DNA of 64,000 nt from Parasponia andersonii (taxonomy: Eukaryota; Streptophyta; Magnoliopsida; Rosales; Cannabaceae): contig JXTB01000167.1 of the NCBI GenBank assembly GCA_002914805.1, positions 397,201 through 461,200 on the forward strand, given 5' to 3'. The notes under the pieces were generated by a model. That model worked only from the letters and a program-made list of their open reading frames with translations, did no database searches and was not told the DNA's origin. Numbering within the stretch: the first letter of the stretch is position 1; the number at the start of each line of letters is the position of its first letter. The translations under genes and the position numbers were made by a program. Of this stretch, positions 44,215-56,908 are shown one piece after another.

Positions 44215-45645
44215 CCATTTTAGATAATTTCTTATTTTAGATTTTCATATTTGAATTTCAAATTAGAGATAGTTTAGGAAATTTAAATTATTTACTTTAT
44301 CTGATTTTTGAAATTCAAATTTGATAACTAATCTGATGGTATAAGATTTTGTAGAAATTCCTATATTCTCTAATTTTGAAATTTTTATATTTGAATTAAA
44401 TTAAGAATAAGATCCCTAGATTATGTAAAGATTTAAATTAAGGATATCCTCAATTTAAATAAATTCAAATCGAGGATAAGATTACTTGATTCAAAGAAAT
44501 TTAAATGAATATTTAAAGGTGATAAAGATCACAAATTTAAATAAATTTGATTTCAAATTTAAATACGAATAAGATCCCATTATTTAAAAAAATCAAGTCA
44601 TATCAGCTATCATTATCAGATTATGACTATTTAAATTAAATATAGGATAATTAATTTAAATAAATAAGAGGTTATTAATTAGATATTATATGATAATATT
44701 TGAACTTTTCAAATCAATAATTAGTTGTTAATTTGAATTTGAATTTGAATTGAATTCAAATTTAGAGATATTTTAGGAGATTCAAATAGTTAAATCTTTG
44801 ACTATTTAAATTTGAAACTTATGAGGATTTCAAATTAAAATTAGACAAAATATCTTATCTTTCCAAATCTGTTCGAATTTGAATATAAAGTTAGTAGTTT
44901 ACTTTAATGAGATTAAATTGGATAATTAGAAATTATAAGATAATTTCATATTTAGATAAACTTTAGACTTTCTATGTATTTTTTATGATATTAAAATGGA
45001 TAATTAGATATTGTGAGATAAATCTAAAATTTTAAATTTATATGATTGGATAATATTTCTATATTAATTATTTGATAATTAATTTATGAGTTGAAATTCA
45101 AATATTAAATTTAAATATTGAGATAATCTAGGAGATTTAATGAGATTAAATTTTCAAAATATTATCTATATTAATCATTCAATAATTAATTTAAAGATTT
45201 GAAATTTAAATATAGAATTTAAATCTGGAAATAATCTAAAAGGTTTAATGTGATTAAAGTTTTTAGATAATTAATATTAATTATGTGATAATTAATTGAG
45301 ATTTGAAATTCAAATTCAAATCAATAGATATTTTTAAAGATTTAATTTGATTAAATCATCTACATAACTAATTTAAATCTTGTGAAGATTTTTCTATTTA
45401 AATTTAAATTGAAAGTTTATATTTATTTTAATGAGATTAAAATGATAATTTGAAAATTATGAGATAATTTCAAATTTGAAAATCTAATCAATGGGAGATA
45501 TTTTAATTATGAGAAAATTAAATTTACAATTCAAAATTTAAATTCAAAAGTTAAATTCAAATTTCAAATTATTCAAGGAGATTAATTTGGATTAAATCTT
45601 TTAATTAAATCAATTAAGTTTTTTGAAAATCTTAATTATTTAAAC
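44215..45645 (+). repeat. AT-only patterned tract in the copia leader
   Basis: About 1.4 kb made of a small set of words: AATTTAAATT, GAAATTCAAAT, TTTGAATTTGAA, GATTAAAT, GATAATTAATT and GAGATAATTT. Many are self-complementary. No exact tandem period holds for long, so it is a degenerate word repeat. No coding frame is visible. Confidence 0.6.
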
Positions 45646-46949
45646 TTGAATACTATCTCTCACACATTATTTAGTAATATCTTTTGTGAAAAAATTGTTC
45701 AATTATTAAATAATAATAAATTCTAGAATGATTGAGAGTCATTAATTTTTCTATTTTATTAAATTCTGCCAATACTTGGTTATTATATGAATAATATTGC
45801 ATGTATATTCTATATAGAATATTTAATTACATAATCTTAGTAACATGTCATATAGGATAGTAGAGTTACTCACATGCAAAATATAAACATGGTTGTATAA
45901 TTGATTTTAGGTTACTAAGTAAGTTAGATAATTGGGTAAAATAATTAAATCCATAATTATAAAATATTGAGTGGGAGAAAGTATGAAATATCTACGGTCT
46001 TCATTATTGATTCATTACGTACTAGAATGAGTCTGGCCATAGAATCTTATTGAGCTCCCATAGAAGGGTTTTCGTCTGGGTGGTACTGGAAATGAAAATC
46101 TTAGGATAAAATATTAGGTAGACTATATGAGGCTGATCATTTATAGAAGACTATCTTATATAGAAAGCTTAATTACTGAAACAATAGTTACACACTCTAC
46201 TTGAAATACCAATATTCTCCCGTAGGAATTCTTGTTAGTAGAGTAGAAGACTAAATTAAATGGCAGTTAGAAATACAGGATATGAGATATTTTTCTTATT
46301 TTCTAAATGAAATTATTTCAGTTTGACTTGTTAATTACATAACTTCCCGTAAGAGACTTGTAATTAATGAAAAGTTGTATTACCATGAATATTAGTGATA
46401 GTCTTAGGGATACTTCACTTGCATGTTGTAGATTTTATATTACATTATTTTAATTATTCAAAATATTTGCTATATTTTGTTTGCTATTATATGGATTATT
46501 TATTTCCGTTCAAGTAGATATATTCTTAATTCCTTTACCTATTGTACTCATACAATATAACCTGTATGGTTAAACTATGTTGTTTAGATTAATGTCTAGA
46601 GTTAGTGCTTATGGCTGATATATTATTAAGTTCTTGCTTTTATATGTTTGTCCACATTCACTAGTGAGACTAGTAAAGAAAAATAAAGTATGTATATAGT
46701 AAGAAAATTTCTAGATAATTCATTGATACATGTTGACATGTGATGTCTTATATGCCACTGTATGAAATTCAAGGAATTTAGATCACTGTAATAGTATGCT
46801 AAATCTCAATGAGATACAAAATAAATATCTTCACTAAGCTAAAGTAGCTAATGGTGAATTTTCTGGTAGTTAGCTAAAAGAAGATGTTTCCTATATAGTA
46901 CTAAAGAATATTGAAAGAAAATTTTTAAGAATACCTATACAAAACTTGA
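45646..46949 (+). other. Copia interior without recognisable gene
   Basis: By position this should include leader end and gag, but I could not match any gag motif. Several stops occur in all frames. Confidence 0.4.
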
Positions 46950-49250
46950 TTAGATTGTAATAAAAATTTATCATTCATTAATTTATTTTAGTAAATGATT
47001 TAATGAATCTTGAATAGGATTCAAGAATCATTAACCATGTTTGCATACTTGTTGTAAAGGGTTCTAGGAAACCAAGGAGTTTAGTGAAAACAAGTTCACC
47101 ATGAGTAAAGACTATAATGACTATAGTGTCTGTACATAAAATGAGAAATCTTTAAATTCATATTTGACAAATTTATGAATTAAGATATTAAAAAATTGTC
47201 AAGCATTTAAGAGAAATTTGATTTTTATTTCATATTTGATAAGACGATATTATTCTGTTTGTCTTAATGATAAAGTTTCTATATAAAAAAATAAGATTCT
47301 TAATTATACTAAATGACATATTTTTAGCCTATATTTTTCTCATTGTATGATACTAATAATGATGAGATTGAACATAATAAATCTAATCATAACAAAATAA
47401 GTTAGTATTAAGAATAAAATATATTTATACTTCGATTATATTAACCCAAATATGATCCAACGATTGGTTAAGAATAGGCCTCTAAACTTGTTAGAAACTA
47501 AACCATTACCAATGTACGAATCCTATCTAGAAAATAAAATGACTAAAAGATCCTTTGTTAGAAAAGACCTAAGAATGCAAGAATGTTTAAAAATAGTATA
47601 TATTGTTGTCTGTAGACTAATGAATAATCAAGTCCAATAAGGTTTTGCATATATCATTATGAATGATTATTCAAATTTTTTTTTTATGTTTATCTAATAT
47701 TATTATAATTGAATTCTTTAAAAATGTTTAAAAAAATTGAAAGTAGAAGCTAAAAGGCAATTAGAAAAAGCATAAAGATGCATCAATTGGATCGAAATGT
47801 TGAATACCTTTAAAGAGAATTCTTAGAAATATCTCACAGACAATGAAAAATTTTTCCTATGATTAAATCGTTGTTCAATTTTTCACTATTACAAAATCTT
47901 TTGGGATACATCTCGAAGATGGTGATATGTCTATTAATAGAGTTCCATCTAAGTCAATACCTAAGATACCATTTTGAAATGTGGAAATTACATAAAGCTA
48001 ATTTATATCATATCTATAGTTGTTGCTATCCAGCATCTGAAAGGGAAAATGATTAAATTGGAATGACAATTTGAATTGTATCTGTTTATAGGATACCTAA
48101 AAGACATAGAAGGGTGTTATTTCTATAGTACTAAAAGAAAAATATATTTGTTAGAACAAATGTCTCTTACTTAGAAGAAAACTATATGAAGTATTTAACC
48201 CCAAAGCAAGTTATTTCTTGAGGAACTAATTGATAATGTAGAATAGAAGAGTCTTATAACCTAGAATCTAATTACTTTATCTATAAAGAGGCAGTAGAAA
48301 ATGTTGGTGTAGATATCTGGCAAAAGGCAATAGAATCTATATTAGAATCTATATACTCTAAGAACATTTGGGATCTTATAGATTTCCCTTGAGATGTAAA
48401 ACTTTTTAGGTGTAAATTAGTTTATAAAAGAAAAAGAAGAATAGATGGGAAAGTAAAGAGTTTCAAGGCAAGTTAGTTGCAAAAGGACTATATGTAGAAA
48501 GAATATCTAATCTGTTATTATGATCAAGTATGTTGATATGTTCTTTTCCATAGTTGTATCTATTGATTATAAGATACAGTAAATGGATGTCAAAATAGCT
48601 TTTCTAAATAGCAGTCTTGACGGTTATATCTAAAATATACAAGTAGAGAAATTCATTAAAAGGGCCAAGAAAGCAAGGTTTGTGAAACTATAGAGATCTA
48701 ATTTATAGACTTAAGTAGTTGTTTAGAATTTATTGATTTGATCAATACATAGATGAATCTTGTATCTATAAAAGATTTAAGGTATTAAAGTAATTTTTCC
48801 AGTTTATATATATTAATGATATACTTATAATTAAGAATGATATAGGATGACAACTATCAATAAGAATTTAGTTGACACAATAGCATGATATTTATTATGT
48901 TATTTGAATAGTAAGTTGTTATTAATCCAATCTAGAACTTGAACATAAAATTATAGTCAAGTGTATCCTTAAGTATCTTTAGAGAATTAGGAAATATATA
49001 CTTGTCTATTCTGGAAGAATATCTCACTTTTATTAGATATATTAATTCAGATATTCGATCTGAAAAGATACTCTAAAGGGTCAACCTTTTATTAAGTATT
49101 AACCTTAGTAGAGAAACATGATAGTGAGTAACATAGCCTTAGTAGAGGTACCTTGTTGATCCGTTTATCAAATCTTTAGTAATCAAAGTATTTGAGCATC
49201 TCGTAGAAAGAATGAGACTACGTAATATATTACATTTGCTTTAAAGAGCG
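46950..49250 (+). pseudogene. Ruined copia pol of the long element
   Basis: Family order is still visible. Protease traces occur near 47010-47110 (a NHVC-like block). The integrase zinc region and core start lie at 47452-47640 (MIQRLVKNRPLNLLE, YESYLENKMTKRSFV) and continue to a DYS-like motif near 47665. The integrase end and linker lie at 48080-48150 (GYLKDIEGCYFYSTK). Reverse transcriptase is at 48420-48830 (YKRKRRIDGKVKSFKA, MDVKIAFLNSSLD), with the catalytic box read as YIND near 48809-48820, so one Asp is replaced by Asn. The end block before 49250 matches the usual pol terminus. Stops are very frequent. Confidence 0.75.
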
Positions 49251-49259
49251 AGTGGGAGA

Positions 49260-50790
49260 CCCTAGATAGCAATTTTTTGTTAGACATTTTTAACAACATT
49301 TATTGGATTTAAGTTTTATCTATTTATTATGTCCCAATTATATACATGTGATGTTTATGTTTTCTGTTATACAAATATCTATAAGTTTCCATGGTTAATA
49401 ATGAGTAATAAAGGATTGTTCATGTGAAATATTCACATGTGGGAGACTAAATTATTTATTTCATTATATCTAAATAAAATATTCACATTTTACAAATAAA
49501 GATGGAACATTTTATTTTTCCAAATAATGTAGTGTTATCTATTTCAACAGGATTGATGAATCTCTAATCATCAAAGTATTTGACTTCAGATAGAAACACA
49601 AGTGCATTATTAGAACATTATAAGTGCATTGACATGAACCAAGTGAAAATAGAATTTGCGATTAGGTGCCGCAACTCAATATTCTATTTTTCACTAATCT
49701 AGCACTATTGCAAGATTACTTTAATCTTAGTGATTGTCAAACTTACTTTCATGAGTTTTATCTTTTTGACTTACTAAAAGGCTAGTTCCATTCTATGGTG
49801 CAAACTATGGTATCTTGGAAGATAAAATTTGTGAATTGATAAGAACGTCCATCATGATTTAGACACCATATATATAATGTTACTTTAAGTTTTTTCAAGT
49901 ACTTGGATAATAAAAACCAAGTACCAGGTATTCATTTTGTGAATTTGACTATATTTATTTAGGTAATTGCAAACACTGTAGTTAATTATCATTCATTAGA
50001 TAAAAAATGGCAACTCAAAATTAAATATATACTAGAGGAGTGATATGATAATTCACCTTACTAGTACAACATTATATCGGGGGTATATCAGTAGATATAG
50101 TACATGCTAAATGAATCAAATTAATTAAAGTATTAATTTGCTTCACAGAAAATATATAATATTTGGTCTAAAAGTGCAATATTAGGCCTATATTGGAGTG
50201 TCCCAATATTAATAGACAAGACTCAATCATAATTAATTGAATGGTTAGTTGAGTTCAATAGAGTAGAAAAATTCTTCTAAGCCTGTATGAAGTAACTATG
50301 CTTAACGTGAAACATAGTAACTATGCTTAACGTGAAACATAGTAACTGTGCTTAACGTAAAATAGAGAGAAAAAGAGAGAGTGAGAGAGAACCGAACTGT
50401 TGTCGGAGAAACTCCGTGTTCGTACATGGCTGCCAAGAAAGAGATATCTATGGTCGTATACATGTAGTCAAGAAGAAGGAAGAACGTCTTCTAAATCACT
50501 CTGCTCATCTCTTGTTGGAAATCAAGAAAGTGTCTGTACACCAGATCATTCAATATGCTCTAGAAAATAGACAGGAATGCTTAATGGTTGTGAAGTACTT
50601 CCGGGTTTTATCTAAAGTAAAATCCATTAATTGATTTATACTAAATTAATGATCTTGTTTATTTTGTTTTGTAAAGTTCAAAAAAAAATTTAAAATACCA
50701 ATTCTGCTATGTTCTTGATTATTTTACAAAACTTTGAAAATTATTTTCAGTAAAATTATTTTTTGAAATCATTTTTCAAAATTTTCAAAA
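49260..50790 (+). repeat. 3' LTR of the long copia element (start truncated)
   Basis: The alignment to the 5' LTR begins at CCCTAG; the first 13 or so bases, including the TG terminus, are missing, so the polypurine tract abuts the LTR body. A GTAACTATGCTTAACGTGAAA unit is tripled at 50291-50365, while the 5' LTR has one. Confidence 0.8.
50291..50365 (+). repeat. 25-bp tandem repeat, three copies
   Basis: Units start at 50291, 50316 and 50341 with AGTAACTATGCTTAACGTGA or one- to two-base variants. The matching place in the 5' LTR (near 42998) has a single copy. Confidence 0.9.
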
Positions 50791-51024
50791 GCAATTGTGT
50801 GTAAAATGACTTTATAAAGAGTGTTTTACTATGGCCACTTATCAGATGTTTCTAAGTCTTTTTGGAGGGAGTAATAATTAAGGTTCCAAAGTTACCTTTG
50901 CATTGTATTAGAAATTTTAGGTAAAATTAAAATGACTTAATTCTCACTAAAAAACTTTCACATGCTTTTAGTCATCTTTTTCACTCCTATTACCTCTCTC
51001 CCCATCCCCTACCCCCAATGTCCT

Positions 51025-51047
51025 TCTCTCTCTCTCTCTCTCTCTCT
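51025..51047. repeat. (TC)n microsatellite
   Basis: About 11-12 TC units in an otherwise mixed sequence. Confidence 0.95.
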
Positions 51048-51628
51048 TAAAATGGGTTATTGGATAATTAAAAGGTCTAATACTATAAGTCACATGTCAA
51101 ATTAGTATGACAATTTCATTTTTTCTTTCTTTTTAATGAAATATACTAAATATATTCTCTTTAATACTTTTTCAGTCTTATTAACATATGAATTCCACTA
51201 TCCAATTCATATTTAATAAGGAGTATTGATACGGGGCTATATTGATGCTTAACACTATTTGTTTGTTACTAGTTGATTATATTTAATAGATTGAGCTTAC
51301 ATGAATCTCATCTATTGTATAATTATAATTATCCAATAATAAATATACATGTCATATGGTATTGTGCACCAAATAGTGCCTCATGATAGTACCCTTTAAT
51401 AATATAAAAAATCATAGTAGAATACATATGTTGAGACTAGAGAGTATAAAAAATAGTATATTTAGTATTCCATTTTTAACTGGTAATAGCAAAACCTAGT
51501 ATAGAATAGTCATTTACCAAAACACTACTAAAAATGTCTATTAGGCTCAAAAGACCACCATCCAACCCTATTTCCCACTCCCTTTCTCCCCTTGCTAACC
51601 TCACCTTACACATATATATAGAGCTTTT

Positions 51629-51972
51629 CACAGAACTTATAGAAAAAATTTGAAAAATACGGTAGCCTGCATTTTTTGTAGGTCTACTATTGTTTTTATT
51701 ATAAAAACACTATTTTCTAAAAAATATTTAGAAAAATATCATTTTTCAAAATAGTAATCGATAACCGATAACTAGTTTTAAATAATCGGTAACTAATAAC
51801 TAAAGGTATTTATAATTGGTATATAATTGGTCATTGGTAACCAGTTTTTAACTAAAAACTGGTAACTGCTAACCATTATAAAAAATGATATTTTTCAAAT
51901 AAAAACCGTATAGAAATTGAAAAAAAATGACTTGGGTATTTTTGTAATTCTTTTGGATTTTTATAGATAAAA
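51629..51972 (+). repeat. Dispersed repeat R, copy C
   Basis: It matches copy A in order: TTTGAAAAATACGGTAGCC, TTTTTATTATAAAAACAC, AAATATTTAGAAAAATATCA, AATAGTAATCGATAACC, several AACTGGTAAC words (51745-51880) and an end near TTTTTGGATTTTTATAG. Confidence 0.65.
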
Positions 51973-52022
51973 ATATTTGAATATATATATATATATCTAT
52001 ATATATATAATCTAGAATCGCT

Positions 52023-52545
52023 CAATCATGTTAAAAGTTAAGGCTTCTTATGAAAAAAAAACTAGGTTCAAGATCTGAAAAATTGAAAAATCCCAAATGG
52101 ATTGGACTTTTTGAAATATCTACGATTTATTTAAAAAATATCATTTCTTAAAAGTTTATTTAGAAAAATAATACCTTTTAAAAATTTTAGAAAAATTTTA
52201 TTTTCTCTTCAAAATTGATACTTTTCAAAGGTACTCGAGGTATCCAACTAAATATCTGGAGTAACAAATCGAGTTACTTGAGGAGAATTGTCCAATCATG
52301 TTAATACTAAGGCTTCTTATAAAAAAAGACTAGGCCCAAAGTCTAAAAAATTGAAAAATCTCAGATGGGTCGAGCTTTTTGAAATATCATTGATTATTAA
52401 AAAATATTATTGTTAAAAGTTTATTTAGAAAAATAACACCTTGTAAAAATAGTTTGAAAAATTCTACCTTCACTTTAAAATTAGTACTTTTTAAAAGTAT
52501 CCGAGGTATCCAACAAGTATTTGGGGTAACTAATCGAGTTACTCG
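52023..52545. repeat. 270-bp imperfect tandem duplication
   Basis: CAATCATGTTAA starts units at 52023 and 52293. Both go through AAGGCTTCTTAT, GACTAGGC- or AACTAGGT-like, TTGAAAAATC, AAAAGTTTATTTAGAAAAAT and GAGGTATCCAAC, ending with AATCGAGTTACT. Divergence indicates an old duplication. It lies just beyond repeat R copy C and shares some of its words. Confidence 0.8.
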
Positions 52546-55500
52546 GATAACCAAACTTGTTACCTTAAGTAACTTGTCTAGTTATATTTAATACTTTTTC
52601 AATTTATAAAAAATAGTATTTTTTTAAAAAAATATATTAAAGTAATATTTTTGTAAATAAACCGAGATTTTTTAAAAAAAATTTAAAATCTGGTTTATAT
52701 ATATACATGATTCTGAAATTTTATCAGTTAAAATCAAAATTTCCCTAAAACTACTTTGAGCAGCCATGAGAATGACCCTCAGGCCTAGTCTTATATTGCA
52801 GCCCTAGCCCTTAAAAGAATATAGGCTCGTGTCGGGTGCGTTTATTGTATTTATTTTGTTTGTTTTTAATTTGAAAACAACCATTATTCTAATATTTTTT
52901 CAAGGAAGCTTTTATTCATTTTGATTACCGCTCTTTTTTTTTTTTTTTTTAAAAAATGAAGGACGTGCAAATTGTCAAAATGTGCATGTGAATAGTGGTT
53001 AGGAGCAAAATCGTCATCTTTTAAAAATAACCCTTTGAGACGTACTAAACCTAGTCCCCTACAGTTCGACCCACCGCTAGGAAAAACAAATAGGACTCGT
53101 CATCAGTTTTGAGAAAATGTCATAAAATGGCATCTATTTCAAGTTTTTTTTTTTTTTAAATTCTTGCATTTTAAAAATTATGGAAAGCTTTCTTGAATTT
53201 AATATTTTTTATTACAAAAGACCTTGCGGTTTGAGTATTTTTGAAAACATTCTCATGTAACTAAATTAGTAATATTAATGGTAAATGACAAAAATTACTT
53301 TAATGGATGATAGATTTAGTCTTATATATTACTTTTATTTTATAGATATATAGATAGTTATTTACAAACTATTTTATCACTCACGAGGCTATTTGAAAAA
53401 TAAAAAAATTATTTAGAAGCTAATATAGAAAATTCTTACTTTTACTTATATCTAAATCTATTATTCAATGAGGATAATTTTGTCATTTTACATCAATTTC
53501 CCTAATTTTAATAGCATAAGAGGTCAAATTTCAGAAATAGTCAATTACAAGACTTTTGTAATAAAAAATCAAATTCAAATTAATTTTCCCATATGTATTT
53601 AAATACATGAAGTTTCGTTATAAATAAATAAATAAATATACATATATAATACCGTGTCATTTTAAGACTTTTTCTCTCATTTTTGTTAGGTGATTAATGA
53701 CTTTTGATAAATGTATTTGTTTTAATTTACTAAAATCTACTACTTTTGCGGCTGAAAAATTAATGCTTACTTCAACTTAAAAGTTTCTAAAATTGTTCAT
53801 GAGATTAGTTATGCAATTTAGAAAAAATATTGGTGACACCCTAATTTTACGTCAAAATTATGTATAATGAAATTCTCTGAACCAAACATATTACACTAAC
53901 ACTCCTAATACTCAAAAGAATTACACATACACCCCTCTTTTATTTAAATTTGACTATAATTTTAGTTTTGAGGTTTTGAGCATTCAATTTTCATGTACTT
54001 TAGTTTTTTTATATTAAATCAACATTTAATTATCATAACTAAGATAGCAACGTAGCTGTCCCTATAATTTTGAAATAAAGCAAGGATGCCACTATAATTT
54101 TCACGTAGTTTTAAATATGCCTAACGTGGTAGTTATTCAAGCACAAAAAATCAATCACTATATCCAGTTTAACCCTCCAAAAAACTGGTAACTGATAACT
54201 ACCTCTTTTTTTATTTTATTTTTATTTATAAATAACTATTCTGACTTAGAATGTGGGCACATTGGGAGGTAATATGTAGTAACTATGAGACTTTGCACAT
54301 AGTAGTGCAATCCTAGACTCATTAATAAGTCAATATTACCTGCTAATACATCAAAGTATAACTACCTATCTTTAGGTAATCACTTTTGTTACTCAGGGTC
54401 AAATGTTTTCAATTTTATGAGCTTTATAATCTCTACCAAAAACTGATTTATTTCTTCATTATGGAGAGAAACGTGAAAAGCAAGTAACAAAAACAACATA
54501 TAACACTAGAAAAGGGGAGATACTTACGCCATAAATTGAGGTGGTTTCAAGTTTGGGATCATGTGTCTCCGTTGATTGAGGATGTATTTCCAAGGCCCGG
54601 GATATGGGGATCAATATTAAAAGGGGCAGCACGATTAACGCTCAACTGACTTTTAAGCAGCAATGTTATTTGTATTTTTTTAATAACAAATAAGGTTTAT
54701 GGTAGTCAGATACATGGCGATCTGCTAAATAAATTATACAACATGGTTGTTGATATCACCTACATTTTTCTAACACCAACGATATTACTTATATCTTCTC
54801 TTCTCTTCTGCTTCTTCTTCTTTTTATAAAATGCAACTTGGTTTACATAATATCATAATTTGAAACAGAACTAAGAACTAAAGATTAATTGAGTAAGATT
54901 ATGAGCTACAATATTAATCCCATGACAAGGAATAAAATTTCAGCTAACAATAATGAGCTAATTAACAAAACTTTCTCATGTTAGGACCTTTCCTAAGAGG
55001 AAGAGAAATGTTATGCATTCCAAATGGGTGAATTTCACGTCTCAGGTCTATTTCGCGTGGCAGAGGTCTTGTCACTATGGAGAAACATAATTTCTTTTAA
55101 ATTTATACTATTTGCCAGAGACCACTTAAAAGGGAAAAGCTTGTACTGGATCCATGTTGGTCGGGTTGGGTTTTAAGCTCTGGTTGATCAGTTTTTCTGA
55201 GAGAAAGGAGTGGAAAATTTTACATTGTGTATAACTATAGATGTATATATAATTAACATATATACATGTAGTTAGCATTTATGTATTGTAACATTCTTTT
55301 TGCTAATTAGTAAGTTACTTGATTTAAAGTAGATTACTTTATATTCCTTCCATAGTCTTTTTTAATTCCCTTTTTTTTAGAGAGATTTTCTTCTATAATC
55401 TTCTAATATTGGGAGAATTTAAAATGAGACTTAAATGGTGATTTCATATTCCGACACCTATCTTATTCAAAAAAAAAAAAAAAATCCTACACCTATCTAA

Positions 55501-56337
55501 TTTCTTTCAATAATTTCTCATACCAGATAACCATACATATCTCCAAATCTATGTGTAACTGCCCCATTCCTTGGTTTTTACCCTCCCATCTAACATATCG
55601 TTAGAGGCGTATTATGAAGCAAGATAACCGAACATAGGGAGCAAATTTAAGAAAATGCATATCATTAGATTGACCAACTACAATATCAATATTGTGCCTA
55701 AATGGTGCAAATCGGCATTGTATAAAAATTTGGAATTTAATATAATAGCAATGTCCATCGGTTAACATCTGAACAAGAAAGAGTGAAATAAACGAGAAAC
55801 TGTTTTTTATTCTATGAATAATTCCTTATTCAATTCACACTAAATAAATTAATCCAGGAAGAATTTCCCACATTCAACTCACACATAAATTCAGGACAGC
55901 CTATCTTTGCTCCTAATTTAGCGCTTCTCCCTCTCCACAGCACTACTTACTGAGATTATCTTTTTTAATCAATCCAAGTTAGGAAATTATTAGGTACGCA
56001 TTTCTGAGCGGCATTTCTAACATCTGAGTCATCAATCACAGTAACCCCAGAAGAGTTCGACCGTGATGGACGACTTTGATTGCATCGTACATACCAAGCC
56101 TCATCCAAAATTATTCCGTTCAATTTTTTTTGGACCACCTCTAGAATTATGAAATCTTGGAAAATACATAATTTAGGCCTGAAATCCTTTGTCCCCCATC
56201 AAAAACAAATGTTGTAATCATTATCGAACATGGGTGCCACTTCATAGTTTGACACTTTACCAATCCGAAAGTCCAACAACTCCAAAGTCCAACCTCTGTC
56301 TCTCTCTTACTACATAATTAAAAAAAACAAAATATCG

Positions 56338-56345
56338 TATAAATA
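56338..56345 (+). promoter_or_regulatory. TATA box of PR-1
   Basis: TATAAATA lies 49 bases before the PR-1 start codon, a position that allows a short 5' untranslated leader. A TTGACC word (W-box core) occurs further upstream at 55670-55675, too common to weigh much. Confidence 0.65.
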
Positions 56346-56386
56346 CACTCCTACATTATTCACTAGCTAACACATAATCCACAAAA

Positions 56387-56908
56387 ATGTCAAAACTCCA
56401 AAGCACCATTACCATAACAACCATCTTCCTCCTCCTCACCACAATCTCGGCCTCAAAGTCCCGGCTGCCCAATGTGGCCCGCTACGGCCTGAGCCAAGCG
56501 GACCAGTTTCTCGTCCCCCAGAACGCGGTCCGCGCCGCGCTCCGGGTGAGCCCCTTGGTGTGGGACCGAAGGCTGAAGGGTTACGCGCAGTGGTACGCGA
56601 ACCAGAGGCGCTACGACTGCGCCTTGGTCCACTCCAACGGTCCATACGGGGAGAACATCTTCTGGGGCAGCGGTACTGGATGGACCCCACTCCAGGCGGT
56701 CTCGGCCTGGGTCGACGAGCGCAAATGGTACAGGTACGTGTCGAACTCGTGCGCCGGGGGCCAGGTCTGTGGCCACTACACTCAGATTGTGTGGAGACAG
56801 ACTAGGAGAATTGGGTGTGCCCGGGTGACTTGTGTGGATGGCAAGGGAGTTTTCATGATTTGCAATTATGACCCTCCTGGAAATTATTATGGCGAAAAGC
56901 CATACTGA
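56387..56908 (+). CDS. Pathogenesis-related protein PR-1 (CAP superfamily)
   Basis: An intronless gene for 173 residues, the usual PR-1 size. Residues 1 to about 23 form a signal peptide with a hydrophobic core (FLLLTTISA), so the protein should be secreted to the apoplast. The CAP domain has the conserved cavity residues His82, Glu89 and His130, and six cysteines (78, 122, 128, 144, 149, 159) able to form three disulfides. CAP1 is GHYTQIVWRQTRRIGCA and CAP2 is ICNYDPPGNYY. PR-1 proteins accumulate during salicylate-linked defence and bind sterols. The C-terminus CNYD-PPGNYYGEKPY fits the CAPE peptide pattern. The first 400 bases are very GC-rich compared with the last 100, and the common PHNAAR start motif reads PQNAVR. 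Identity is secure; its inducibility is unknown. Confidence 0.95.
   Translation: MSKLQSTITITTIFLLLTTISASKSRLPNVARYGLSQADQFLVPQNAVRAALRVSPLVWDRRLKGYAQWYANQRRYDCALVHSNGPYGENIFWGSGTGWTPLQAVSAWVDERKWYRYVSNSCAGGQVCGHYTQIVWRQTRRIGCARVTCVDGKGVFMICNYDPPGNYYGEKPY

Larger units (their letters stand above)
41812..50790 (+). mobile_element. Long, decayed Ty1/copia element
   Basis: A 5' LTR (41812-43450) and 3' LTR (49260-50790) bracket a 5.8 kb interior. The flanks are GCAAT at 41807-41811 and at 50791-50795, a perfect 5-bp target duplication. ATTAGTATTAGAGCAT after the 5' LTR is a decayed tRNA-Met primer-binding site, and AAGAGCGAGTGGGAGA before the 3' LTR is the polypurine tract. The interior has a long non-coding leader (GC-rich repeat, then AT-only tract) and a ruined pol. 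Gag was not recognised. Confidence 0.85.
50796..56386. other. Long intergenic region upstream of PR-1
   Basis: No gene is supported over 5.6 kb. It contains a (TC)n run, copy C of repeat R and a 270-bp tandem duplication, listed separately. The rest is AT-rich with A and T runs. Short open frames here have no coding character that I can see. Confidence 0.5.

Noticed and set aside
56436-56805. Arg/Gly-rich frames overlapping PR-1
   Set aside because: Shadows of the GC-rich PR-1 frame.
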